This document shows, in pieces, positions 49,671-61,107 of a DNA stretch of 64,000 nt (position 1 is the first letter of the stretch; each line of letters opens with the position of its first letter). The notes beneath the pieces were generated by a model. That model was not told the DNA's origin. It made no database searches and worked only from the letters and a program-made list of their open reading frames with translations. The position numbers and the translations under genes are program-made. Origin of the DNA: Diaporthe sp. PMI_573 (taxonomy: Eukaryota > Ascomycota > Sordariomycetes > Diaporthales > Diaporthaceae); assembly GCA_021399435.1 (NCBI GenBank), contig JAJTUP010000010.1:1364001-1428000 (forward strand), read 5' to 3'.

Positions 49671-51527
49671 AGATACCGTGACCCCATTCGGCCCACCCGC
49701 CCATTCGGCCCACCCGAATCGCACACCCGCCACAACTACCCTTTGACTTTATCGTCGTCAGAATCGTCGTTAGAACTAACCACGATGCAACTTTCTGGTG
49801 TTTCTAACTTTTCAGACCCTTCTTTGTCTGCTAACTTAGCCTTAATCTTACCGGCCTCGATCTTTGCCCTACAGATAGCCTTAATTCTGACGAATTTCGA
49901 GTTGGAGCTCGTTTCAACCTTCCTCCTCTTAGAAGATGCTGTAGCTTCTAACCTTGCTTTAAGGACCTCGTTTTCTTGCTATAGTATCTTTAATTGCCAA
50001 TCTATCTTATCGTATTTCTTTTTAACCTTCCTAAATAATAGCCGTTGAGTTAATGCTAAGTAACCGCTATGGTTATAAACGCGTGCTAAGGTACGGAGTT
50101 CTTGAGATACCCTAGGCGTTAATAATACCACTTTTTCCTCTATTAGAGGAGCGGGTATAAGTAATTTAAGCCTTCTCTTTCTCGTGGTAGTGTCGATTTT
50201 TAGTGTAGTTGCCTCTCTCATAGTATTTTCGACTAGAAGCCTATTTATTAGTGGTTTTGCCATATCTACGGGCTATAAACTACTTGCAAACTATCTACTA
50301 TATATGTTTTTCTTTTGAAGCGCCTCCTTTCTTGCCTTCTAATAGTAGAAAAGAAACAACTGCTTGCTAGTAACTATATTATTAGTTAGAAGGCTTAGTT
50401 GGCCAGCCTCTTATTTGTATGCCTTTTTTAGCGAGGTGAAAACACCCAAATTAAGTGGCTATAGTATATGTAAGATATGTAGCGACAAATAAATTATATA
50501 AATCTTATTCGAGAAGCATTCCTATATAAAATCAACTGTTGTGTGGCTTTTATACCCATCTATTACTAATAAACGCCACTGCTTGGGATTCCTCGGGGTA
50601 GTTGATAGTATAAAGATCTTCTGAAGCTATTTAAGGGTGACATTATTGTTGGTCTAGCCGTTAGGAGTTGCCGTAAACTCCTAACTATTATAGCCTTTAA
50701 GCGATTTAAACTATTGCTGCTAAACGCTGAGTCTCTTGAAAATAACGAGCGGTAGGCAGGCTTTACCTATGGCGGAGATACACTTAATAAAGGAGGTCTA
50801 TACTCGATTTCTGTTACTTTTTTAAGCGATAACCTTTCTTCCTTTGGGTCTAAAGACTATTCTATTAGATTCCTTGCCTTCTGCAATGCCTCCTTTATCT
50901 ATGTTATGGTAGTTTTTGGCGAGGATCTTAGCAATGTCTGGTAGGTAAAGGAGGCTAAACTATGGCTTGATTATAGCTGTTGTTGCCCTATTAACCCTGC
51001 TAAAGTGTATCTAATGGCTTCGGAGGCTTTGAAGCTTTGGATATTTTTCGAGAAAAGAAGCGAGTCAGCGTTTTCTGAGTGGTAGTAATCGTGGCTGAGA
51101 GTTGGCTACCCGACCTGCAAAAGCCCTTATTTCGAGATGGGTTAATGGTAGCCCCAGAGCCGCCTAGTTGAGTGTAAACCTAGATAGACTGCTTTCTTGG
51201 GTCGACGACAACCTTATCTGCTAATTTGATGCTTTAGAATGGCTCTGGGAGCCTTGACGGTGACTATAAAGTGTGCTCCTCGGAACGCCGAAATTTGCGG
51301 AGGTCTCTTGTGTGCCGGCGCTGGCCGAGATTGCCTTAAGCGCTGCCTGTAGGTTGTCTTTGGTGTATTGCTTTATGATATGATAAAGAATATTGATGTA
51401 AAGTTTGAAGAGAAGAAAAATATTCCTCGTAAAGATATCGCGTTTTATGTGCAGGTGTGGACCTGACGCGGTCGCGGGTGTGGAGCGGTCTGAATCAGGG
51501 GGTGGGCCGAATGGGGTCACGGTATCT
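49671..51527 (-). mobile_element. Fot1/pogo-type DNA transposon, inactive
   Basis: The 1,857-bp element has 28-bp perfect terminal inverted repeats (49671-49698 and 51500-51527, AGATACCGTGACCCC...) and is flanked by TA on both sides (49669-49670 and 51528-51529), the usual Tc1/mariner-pogo target duplication. Inside the left end, a 17-bp piece of the repeat (49683-49699) is directly duplicated at 49700-49716. Confidence 0.92.
49743..51520 (-). pseudogene. Pogo-family transposase relic
   Basis: Read on the minus strand from 51520. The N-terminal psq-type helix-turn-helix is recognisable (YTKDNLQAALKAI, then FGVPRSTLYSH), followed by a CENP-B-like part with frameshifts and a DDE core (LVIDGYKSHTT near 50560). 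At 50450-50452 the third catalytic Asp of the LQPLD box is now Asn (PLNLGVF), and the preceding Gln codon is a stop. The C-terminal 200 codons are in other frames. The protein cannot be active. Confidence 0.85.
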
Positions 51528-51529
51528 TA

Positions 51530-52076
51530 TATAGCTGACAATCTGGTTTTATATCTCTAAAGCATTAGTGCAGAAAAGAGGCACCATCGGGCGCTGGTAT
51601 AAACGTGCTCGCGCTGAAGCTATCACGGATGCCGATAACAAAGAAACCACTGATTCTGTCCCATTTGTTACATCCGATCAACTTCTAGGCCCATATTAAT
51701 CTTGGCACAATCTGGAGAAGTGAAAGTTAAACTCGCTTCAGACAATCAATATTGTAATGAGAGAAACTTGTGCGCGTACTTATGCAAGCAACATGTAAAT
51801 ATTTTCTTAACAACTGTCTAGGGCGAATATTTCGTCTAGTAGTTAACTTTGAGCTTATTATGTGGGCCAAATACGCCGCTCTAATTTGTGGTCGAAGGTG
51901 ATAATGGGCTAGTTATCAGTAAATGTTGTGACGTCCAAACAGCCTTAAAATATATCTACTTACTGTGAGTTAAGGCCCAGCAACATGGTATATTACAATA
52001 GTGGTGCCGTTACGTTATGTCGCCGCAATTAATAAGCCACGTGGTAATCATATTCGAGTGCGTCGCACTCGCGCAA
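51530..52076. other. Boundary of the AT-rich island, no gene seen
   Basis: No coding frame or repeat could be supported. Sequence composition returns toward balanced here. Confidence 0.4.
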
Positions 52077-52340
52077 CTACGGGGTCATTAACATTTCTTC
52101 GGCAAAGTGCGACCAGTCGAGGCCTTCCGCGTCTTCAAGGGCTTCCGCAATGTTTGGTCTCATATGATAATAACTGAGAGCTTCCTTACTCAACAATGCT
52201 GCGTACGTCACTGATCGAGCGATATCAATTGATAAAGGCATGCTGGCATGAGATGAGGAAGAGAGTATAGACTGAGAAGAACAAGAAACATAAGGTCTAT
52301 TTGCAGAGGCTATGGAGACTTCGCTTTGGATTAGAGCAGC
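52077..52340 (-). pseudogene. Orphan exon-like frame downstream of the monooxygenase
   Basis: An 87-codon open frame on the minus strand ends with a TAG at 52077 and is preceded at 52344-52341 by TTAG, a good splice acceptor. It contains an ATG at 52241 that would give 54 aa ending EGLDWSHFAEEMLMTP. Codon use looks coding-like. It starts only 30 bases after the monooxygenase stop, and no donor in that gene joins it in frame. It may be the 3' exon of a lost gene or a misread part of the neighbour. No family is recognised. Confidence 0.3.
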
Positions 52341-52369
52341 CTAAACAACATGTATCTGGCAACTCACAT

Positions 52370-53988
52370 TTACGCCTTACGGAATTGCATGAGCATGAAA
52401 GCAGCAACCCCAGAACAGGCCACTCCAGTCGTCCAGATCATCCAGCTATGCAGCAGGCTTCGCGAGACCAAGCCTGCGTGTGGTGACTTGGAAACAAGCC
52501 TGCGAGGCAAGTCAAGGCTTTCTATGTGAATTCCTTTCAAGTAGCTCTTGAACCAGGCGTTGACGAAAAGACTGTCGCCCTGCCAAGGCACAACAATCCT
52601 CATCAGCAATTTGGCGAAGGGTAGTTGTTGGCAGAAAAGGCTATTCATCCATCGTCCCTGTTGCATAACCTCGGTGATGACGTCTTGGCGTTTGGTCTGA
52701 ACTTGCGCAAGCATAGCCTCAATTTCTTGTGCCGACAGAGCTCCGGAAGTTGAATTTAGAGTTGAAACAAGAGTGTTGATGAAAGCTGCTGCTGTCTCAA
52801 TAGCTCCGTTACCGCCTTGGGCAGTGATTGGGTGAAGCTACGCAAGCCATCAGCAATTCAAGTACATAATCAATATCAGAAGACAAGATTGTGACAGAGA
52901 CAGTAATAAAATGGGTACCTTATGCGCAGAGTCGCCTATCAGCAAAATCCTCCGATAGTTCCAGCGGGAGAAAACGTGCTCCTCCAGTGCTACGAGTGTA
53001 GCGACCTGGCGTCCTTCATACACGTCTCGAAACTTGATTGTGTCCGAGATATCGTCGTCCAGATATTGCGATGCGAGCGCCATTTCGTCTTCCTTTGAGA
53101 ACCTCGGGATATCTTTCCCGTAGTATGTCCGATCCATAAGGTGGATCAAGAACCAGTATACACGGTCTTTCGGGGCTGGAATTAACAGGTAGCACCGCCC
53201 ATCTTTGACAGAGGCATGCTGCAACCCACGCCAACCCTTAGGATGCTTTGATATTCCAAAAATGCATTTCGTATTCGAATTGAGACCTTCGATGTTTGTT
53301 AGAAAGTCAAGAAGTCATTAATCAGGCGAGTTTTCCCTGTGACTTACTTCGGGCTTCGTTAGGAGGGAACACGTTGTGCTTTTCCTGAGAAGCAAGGCGC
53401 CACATTTCCTGTCTGATGGTACTCCGGACCCCGTCGGCCCCAATGAGAATGTCTCCGGTGTAGGTGCTTCCGTCGTGTGTCTTGACAGTAACACCCGAAT
53501 CGTCCATCTGCACCCCAGAGACTCGCTTCTCAGTCAACACACGTTCCTTGTGACGAATATGTTCGTACAAGACCTGGAGAAGCATCTGTCTGTCGATAAA
53601 AGTGGAAGGGTAGCCGGTCCTGGTCGGAGTCAATCAGGGAATCACAGGTGAGATATTGGACGAACATGAGAACGTACAGGCTTTCAATCCTCTCAGAAGG
53701 ACTTGCACCTTTCGTTTCTGACAGAGTGCGTCCGTCTGAGGATCTGATGGAGCACTTGTAGTAGACGTCGCCCGCGACTTCACGCACGCGATCGTAGCAT
53801 CCCAGTTGATCGAGGATCTTCAGACCATTGGCCTCTAGGCCAATGCTCGCACCGAGTTGAGGCGCTATATTGGAATGGGCTTCAAGTACCAGGTAATCGA
53901 TTCCAAGCTTCTCTAACATGATAGCTAGGGAAAGGCCGGACACACTGCCACCCACAATGAGTATTCGGATCTTGTTTTCGGGCGCCAT
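52370..53988 (-). CDS. FAD-dependent monooxygenase with C-terminal membrane anchor
   Basis: This 472-aa group A flavin monooxygenase (PHBH fold) inserts one oxygen atom into an organic substrate using NAD(P)H and FAD. Minus-strand exons are 53988-53678, 53619-53348, 53286-52919 and 52837-52370, with introns GTACGT..CAG, GTAAGT..AAG and GTACCC..TAG. Splicing restores ERIESLTGYPSTFIDRQMLL and GDSAHKLHPITAQGGNGAIE across junctions. The Rossmann motif is ILIVGGSVSGLSLA at residues 9-22, the second FAD motif LIGADGVRS, and the third GDSAHK with D313. The last 25 residues form one hydrophobic helix before a basic end. Similar enzymes act in fungal meroterpenoid and indole-diterpene pathways, but no prenyltransferase, cyclase or PKS is present here. 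The acceptor of intron 2 (CGAAG) is the least certain point. Confidence 0.88.
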
Positions 53989-56076
53989 GTTGAGATGCAG
54001 TCGTGAGTGGATTAAAGAAATTTAACAAGTTGCTCAACTTGAAAGTTTGTATTGATAGACATCGCCATATACCAATACATCGCCAAACATCTCGTTCGTC
54101 TTTATACTTTCGTCTTATTCTAACCGCAGCAAAACGCAGGTAGGTACCGGCATACAGTAGGGGTCCGCGGCCCTCCTCATCTGCCAGGCCAAGGACACGC
54201 TGAGACATGACCCATAGAAAATGCGTACAACTGCTCTCAACTTGATGCATTGAATTCGTGGTTCGGTAAAATCGTGTTCGGTTGTCGGAACCCCGAAAGT
54301 CCGCTACCGATGGCGCAGTCATAACAGCAAGGCACCACTGCGCGAGGTTCCATCGCAACAAAGCCCCATCGCAGCAATCGTGGATTAAGCGACGACCACT
54401 TGCGATGCCCAGAAACATTGGCCAGCGATCAGGGGCGAAGTTCGTCTGAAATGACCGAAGCTGCCGAAATGCAAAGAAAACCGACTGTAACCCTAAGTCG
54501 GTGTTTTTTGCATCCTGATAGCGAAGCCGATATGCATAGTGTTGCAGGGAAAACCGGGGTATGGCTAGGGGTCATCGGTGCCCGAGGGGTGCGTCAACAA
54601 GCTCGTCACCAATCCCAACCACCTCAGCGTATAGGGTGGACAGTGCCTAAAAATGCGGCGATGCCTGGCACATACTCTATCTTAGCCACCGCCTTCCTGT
54701 ATTCGAAAGCGCTCTCCGGCTTTTCACCGGCGTTTCGGTATGTACAGCTTTCATCAGACTCCTTTCAAGCTAACAACTTCATTTGTCTGATAAGTCCTTT
54801 TTTTCGTACTCGTGTCGAAATCAGCAATGCCATTAGAGACGCACATTCCCGCAATTGGAGTCTTCCGGTAGCTCCCAAGCCGAAGAAGCCCAAGCGAACA
54901 AGGCGCGAGCGCGTCAAAGGTTGGGACCGGATGTCTGATCTGGTTGGTGACCAACACGGATGCCACTTTAGTTGGTTCGAGAATTGTTTGACTAGCCCTG
55001 AGTTTCCAATCATCACATTGGCAACACCCTACTACACCAGACCTGTTGATGTCGAAGACAACTTCAGTCGGTGCTCGTCGTTAGCGCTGCGGCGGGTATC
55101 AAGACTGGTCTTTCTGTGGTTACATCTTTTGCAATACAAACAGAGTGAGATGAGACTTAAGAGTCAGCCATTTGAGCCATCGAAACAGGTACCATTGCTG
55201 TAGAAGGACAAGATGGGACAACGAGCCATCTGAGTCACGGCTACGTACCGAGACCTTCGGAGGGCAGGCGCGTAGTTGCCAGAGAAGGGGAGTCGGAAGA
55301 CAGATACCCATGGATAGGCCCGCGACTAGCCCACCCACCCGAGCCGGTCTGACGGATCATGGAGTGGAATCTCGGAATCTCCGATACAGGCATGATTTTG
55401 TCTCCCAACAACAAATCGGTACCCGCTTACTGGTTTGGCAAGGGGCCTGCTCGACACGAATTCACGACAACGCAGGGAACGGGAGTCGCGGGCAGCACAA
55501 GTATGGATTCCGAGGGATCCCACACCCTACCGCGATGTGAAAACAACTACGGAGGTCTGTCAAATCATGGAAAACACCAATGGTGCACCTGTAACCAGCT
55601 GGCGCCGCTTAGATAGTTTAAGGGGGAAAACAGCATGTTGCTGAACCAAGCCACGCCAAAATATAAATGTGGGTAGCGGTGGATTCTAGATGTGTCTATG
55701 GGAGGCTTGGTAAAGCCCGAGATGATGCTTCATAGGGCTTTTTTAGCCCCCTAAAGACGGACCTTCGGACTCTGACTAGCTGAAGACCCGACTACACAGA
55801 GAAAGTGACATTACGGCTGACGGGACAAAGGAGATGAGATCCTCCAGACCTTGCATGTCGCTATCTTTATTATTTATGTAGCTCGTCCCCGTGATTGGAT
55901 TTGACTCATCTATCAATGCACTTTCAGTCAACTTCGTTTAGATTGATGATCGTACCTCACTACGTTATCGGACATCTTATTTTTTACCTCGTCGCTTTCA
56001 CCATAAAGACTTTCTCAATCTTACTCAGCCTTTTTGATTCTGTGCCGTCTGGTCTCTGAGACCTCTCGAGCCAACC
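53989..56076. other. Divergent intergenic region, 2.1 kb, unassigned frames
   Basis: This lies between the divergent monooxygenase (-) and PDR transporter (+). Frames of 120-270 codons (54400-55203 and 55172-55540 on plus) show no domain, lack good starts and overlap others, so I do not call genes. The region should hold both promoters and perhaps decayed transposon matter. Confidence 0.4.
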
Positions 56077-59000
56077 ATGCGGTCTGACAGCGACACAGAG
56101 ACCGACAGCGCAGTTCTGCCTCCCCCAACCGCGAACGAGACGCACAAACCATCAACGTCTGGTTCGGTGTCCAACTCAGCCACAACCGTAGCTGAGAAGG
56201 AATGGGTCAGGCACACGGACGCCGATGAGCAGGAGGAACGCAGGAACAACGAAGTCTTGCAACTCGCCCGCCGATTCACCACCCAGTCCCACGGCGCTCC
56301 TGGTGCCTTGTTCCCTGTTCCCGCCGAAGGTCCCCTGAATCCTGCCAGCCCCAATTTCAACGCGAGAAAATGGGCAAAAGCGTTCTACGACATCCGCACC
56401 GACATGTCTGAGGGCAACTCGCCCAAGACGACCGGCATCGCTTTCAAGGACCTCAACGTCTACGGCTTCGGTACTTCTACGGACTACCAGAAGAGTGTCG
56501 GTAATATCTTCTTGGAAGCCACGACCGTGGTCAAGAAGCTCGCTGGAGCCAAAGAAGAGCGCATCGACATTCTTCACGATCTTGAGGGCGTCGTTCACAG
56601 CGGTGAGATGTTGGCTGTCCTCGGGCCCCCTGGATCAGGCTGTTCAACTCTGTTGCGTACCATTGCCGGAGACACCCACGGATTCCACATCAGCGACGGC
56701 GCTACCATCAACTACCAGGGGATTCATCCAAAGGAGATGCGCACGGCCTTTAGGGGCGAGGCAATCTACACAGCTGAAGTCGACCACCATTTCCCCCACC
56801 TAACTGTCGGCGATACACTCTATTTCGCCGCTCGTGCACGGTGCCCGAAGAACATCCCGGAAGGCGTCTCGAGACGCGAGTACGCTGAGCATCTACGTGA
56901 CGTGACGATGGCTATGTTTGGCATCTCACATACAAAGAACACCCGCGTTGGTGATGATTTCGTTCGTGGCGTATCTGGCGGTGAGCGCAAGCGTGTTACT
57001 ATTGCCGAGGCAGCGCTTTCGTACTCGCCTTTGCAGTGCTGGGATAATAGTACCCGCGGCCTCGACAGCGCTAACGCCCTTGAGTTTTGTCGCACTTTAA
57101 GACTCCAAGCCAATGTGATGGGCTGTACTTCCTGCGTCGCTATCTACCAAGCATCCCAGGACGCTTATGATGTAAGTGTAACTTGTCTTAGCATCAAACT
57201 ATCGTGGACTAAACTATTATAGGTCTTTGACAAAGTTGTGGTTTTGTACGAAGGCCGCCAAATATTCTTCGGAAAGACCACGGAAGCAAAAGCGTACTTC
57301 GAAGGCCTCGGCTTCGTCTGTCCAGAACAGCAGACTACCGCCGACTTCCTCACGTCCATGACTAGTCACCAAGAGCGCGTTATCCGCCCCGGCTGGGAGG
57401 GGAAAACACCCCGTAGCCCCGACGAGTTTGCTCAGGCCTGGAAAGCCAGCCAACACCGGACTCGTCTTCTAGCTGAAGTTGAGGACTACCTCCAGCGCCA
57501 TCCCTTTGGGGGCGAGCACTTCCAAAAGTTCCTCGACGCTCGCCGCATGGATCAGTCCAAGTCTCAGCGCGCCAAGTCTCCCTTCACGCTCTCGTACATC
57601 GAGCAAATGAGTTTGACACTTTGGCGAAGCTGGGTCATGCTCAAAGGTGACCCAAGCATTACGCTTACTATGCTCATTACGAACACCTTCGAAGCCCTCA
57701 TCATTAGCAGTTTATTCTACAACTTGCCTACCGATACGTCCAGCCTCTTCCGCCGTGCTATACTACTGTTTTTCACAGTTCTTATCAACGCCTTCGGAAG
57801 CATTCTGGAGATCATGACACTATACGCTAAACGGAAAATCGTCGAGAAGCACTCGCGCTACGCCCTATATCATCCCTCAGCTGAAGCTCTATCAGCAATG
57901 ATCATGGACCTCCCATACAAGATCTTGAACGCCCTCATAATGAACTCAATTTTATACTTCATGGGCAACCTCCACAGGACACCCGGCGCCTTCTTCATCT
58001 TCCTCCTCATCTCCTTCACCATGATGCTTTCTATGTCGATGATGTTTCGTCTCATCGGTTCTGTCACCAAGTCTATCGATCAAGCCCTAGCCCCATCGTC
58101 CCTTCTTCTCCTCCTCATGGCCTTATATACCGGTTTCGCTATTCCGCTGCAGTATATGCAGAATTGGTTAGGCTGGATCCGCTGGATCAACCCCGTTTTC
58201 TACGGTCTCGAGAGTGTTGTACTTAATGAACTCGTCGGGCGCGATTTTCCCTGTTCGACTTTTGTTCCGATGGGTCCTGGATACACCGACGTCGCGGCTA
58301 ACGAGAGGGTGTGTTCGTCTGTCGGATCCGTCCCCGGTCAGGACTTTGTCAGCGGCACCACGTATGTTTCGACATCCTACGGTTTCAACAATTCGCATCG
58401 CTGGAGAAACTTTGGCGTCTTAATTGCGTATACGATTCTTTTCATGGGTCTTCACCTCATCGCCACAGAGTACGTTGCTTCTGAGCGCTCTAAGGGCGAG
58501 GTCCTAGTCTTTAGCCGTCCAGCAATGAACAAGCCTCGCAAGTCTGCCGCAGTTGATGTTGAGAGCGGTACGTTGGCTCGGACAGAGCAAACCCACAGCG
58601 ATGATTCTGGGGCCGTGTCTGGAATGGAGAAGCAAACTTCTGTCTTTCACTGGAAGGACGTATGCTACGACATCAAGATCAAGGGTGAACCTCGCCGAAT
58701 TCTTGACCATGTTGATGGCTGGGTGAAGTAAGTTATGTACTCTACAGCCCTTTCCTTAGCCCACTAACACGTTTACAGACCGGGAACCCTAACAGCTTTG
58801 ATGGTAAGCCCACTCATTCGCGCACGTAACTTACTTTTGCTAACTAACAACGCAGGGTGTCTCCGGCGCTGGCAAAACAACACTTCTCGATGTTCTCGCA
58901 ACCCGCGTTACGATGGGTGTTATCACGGGCCAAATGCTCGTAAACGGTCAACCCCGTGACTCTTCATTCCAACGTAAAACCGGCTACGTAACCCAACAAG

Positions 59001-60871
59001 ACCTCCACTTACACACCTCTACTGTCCGCGAGGCCCTCAACTTCTCCGCCCTACTGCGTCAGCCAGCAAACTATACCCGCGCCGAAAAGCTTGCGTACGT
59101 TGATACTGTGATCGCCCTTCTCGGCATGGAAGAATACTCCGACGCAGTCATTGGCGAGCCCGGCGAGGGCCTCAACGTAGAGCAAAGGAAGAGACTCACC
59201 ATCGGTGTAGAGCTGGCAGCCCGCCCTCAGCTTCTGCTATTTCTTGACGAGCCGACCTCGGGACTTGACAGTCAAACCTCGTGGTCCATTTGCAACCTTA
59301 TGGAGAAGCTGACCAAGAGCGGCCAAGCAATCCTCTGTACAATTCACCAGCCCTCAGCAATGCTGTTCCAGCGTTTTGATAGGCTTTTGCTTCTCGCGCG
59401 CGGTGGACGCACAGTGTACTTTGGAGAGATTGGAAAGAATTCGCAAACTTTGGTTGATTACTTCGCTCGCAACGGAGGGCCGAGGTGTCCCACTGGTGCA
59501 AATCCCGCAGAGTACATGCTGGAAGTCATCGGTGCGGCGCCCGGCGCCCACACCGATATCGACTGGCCCGCCGTCTGGCGCCAGACCCCCGAGTATCAGG
59601 CCGTTCAAGATGAGTTGACTCGCTTGAGCTCCACTGGCAAGGCTCAGGGCCAGATCCAAACATCACAGACTCAAGAACCATCTAGCTACGAGGAGTTTGC
59701 TGCTGGTTTTAGAACGCAGTTCTTGGAGGTGACCAAGCGAGTTTTCCAGCAGTACTGGCGTACCCCGTCCTATATCTACTCCAAGGGCTTATTGTCCTTC
59801 GGCACAGTGAGTAAATAATTCAGACTGGTGAGAGAACAATTTCTGATTTAGACGCCCTAGGCCCTTTTTATCGGCGTCTCCTTCTTGAACGGAGAAAACA
59901 CACAACGCGGTCTACAAAACCAGATGTTTGGTGTATTTATCTTTCTCACTGTCTTCAGTCAGCTCGTCATGCAAATCATGCCAGTATTCGTGACCCAGCG
60001 CACCATGTACGAGGCCCGCGAGCGACCCTCAAAGGCATACTCTTGGAAAGCCTTTTTGATAGCAAACATCCTCGCCGAGATGGCCTGGAACTCGGTAAGT
60101 CATTCTCACCATCTGATTCATGTCAATCAGAGACTGATTGAAATGACAGCTGGCCTCCGTCTTCTGCTTTGTCTGTTGGTACTTTCCCATCGGCTTGTAC
60201 CGCAATGCGTACGCTACCAACGCCGTCGACTCCCGCGGAACCACCATGTTCCTCTTGGTCTGGGTTTTCTTTATTTTCACCGGTTCATTCGCACACATGA
60301 TGATGGCGGGTCTGCCCGACGTTCAAGTCGCTAGTGGTATCGTCAACCTGTTCGCCATTATGATGTTTTCGTTCTGTGGGTATGTGTCTCTCCCTCTACG
60401 ACTTTCTCCTCCAGTCGAACATCTTAAATTAATGATCCGTCCAGCATCCTCGCCGGCCCCAGCAGCCTTCCCCGCTTCTGGATCTTCATGTACCGTGTCA
60501 ACCCATTTACGTATGCCGTCGATGGCTTTCTTGGCACCTCTCTCGCCAACGCGCCTGCACACTGCGCAGCAAACGAGTTCGTCAAGTTCAGCGCCCCGAA
60601 AGGGCAAACCTGCGCGGAGTACATGGCCAGCTACATCGCTTCATCAGGAGGTTACCTCGAGAATCCTAATGCGAGCGACGCCATGGAGTGCAGTTACTGT
60701 GCCATTGACAACACCAATATGTTCCTAAAGAGCATCAACGTTGACTTTGCCAACCGGTGGAGAAACTTTGGGCTGATGTGGGCCTACTGCATCTTCAACA
60801 TCGCTGCTGCTGCGCTGCTCTATTGGCTGCTTCGGATGCCGAAGAAGAGTACCAAGGCTAAGAGGGAGTAG
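56077..60871 (+). CDS. PDR-type (ABCG) ATP-binding cassette multidrug transporter
   Basis: This 1,488-aa plasma-membrane full transporter has the (NBD-TMD)x2 layout and exports drugs, toxins or metabolites. Seven exons are 56077-57171, 57223-58727, 58779-58803, 58856-59806, 59861-60094, 60150-60379 and 60445-60871; exon 3 is only 25 nt. NBD1 has the PDR-type degenerate Walker [12 protein letters not shown] at 183 (Cys for Lys), signature [10 protein letters not shown] at 299 and Walker B-like [14 protein letters not shown] at 319 (Asn for catalytic Glu). NBD2 has an intact Walker [12 protein letters not shown] at 876, a degenerate signature [10 protein letters not shown] at 981 and Walker [14 protein letters not shown] at 1001. 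Both six-helix membrane domains are visible, and a Cys-rich loop precedes the last helix. These asymmetric sites are normal for fungal PDR pumps. All splice junctions keep frame. Confidence 0.95.
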
Positions 60872-61107
60872 ATGGAAAAGGGAATGGCGGGATTTAGTTT
60901 GGGGGCATAAAACTTGGGGGTGGGTCGACATTGTGTCGAGTTGAGCAGGCTGAAGTTTGGATGGCAACTTTGCGTGTTAGACTGTAACTAAGCTGGCGTG
61001 CAGTGTTTATTATTGTCACACCAACATCATCTGGTCGCTCCTCATCTACACCTAATCAACAACACTACGTGCCATCAATCACTTTAATGCAGCGTGTGCT
61101 GCCAACA
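60872..61107. other. Short intergenic region
   Basis: 3' UTR of the ABC transporter and leader of the next frame. No feature was recognised. Confidence 0.4.

Noticed and set aside
54400..55540. Plus-strand frames of 267 and 122 codons between the monooxygenase and the ABC gene
   Set aside because: No good start, no domain, and overlapping frames on the other strand; kept only as an unassigned region.
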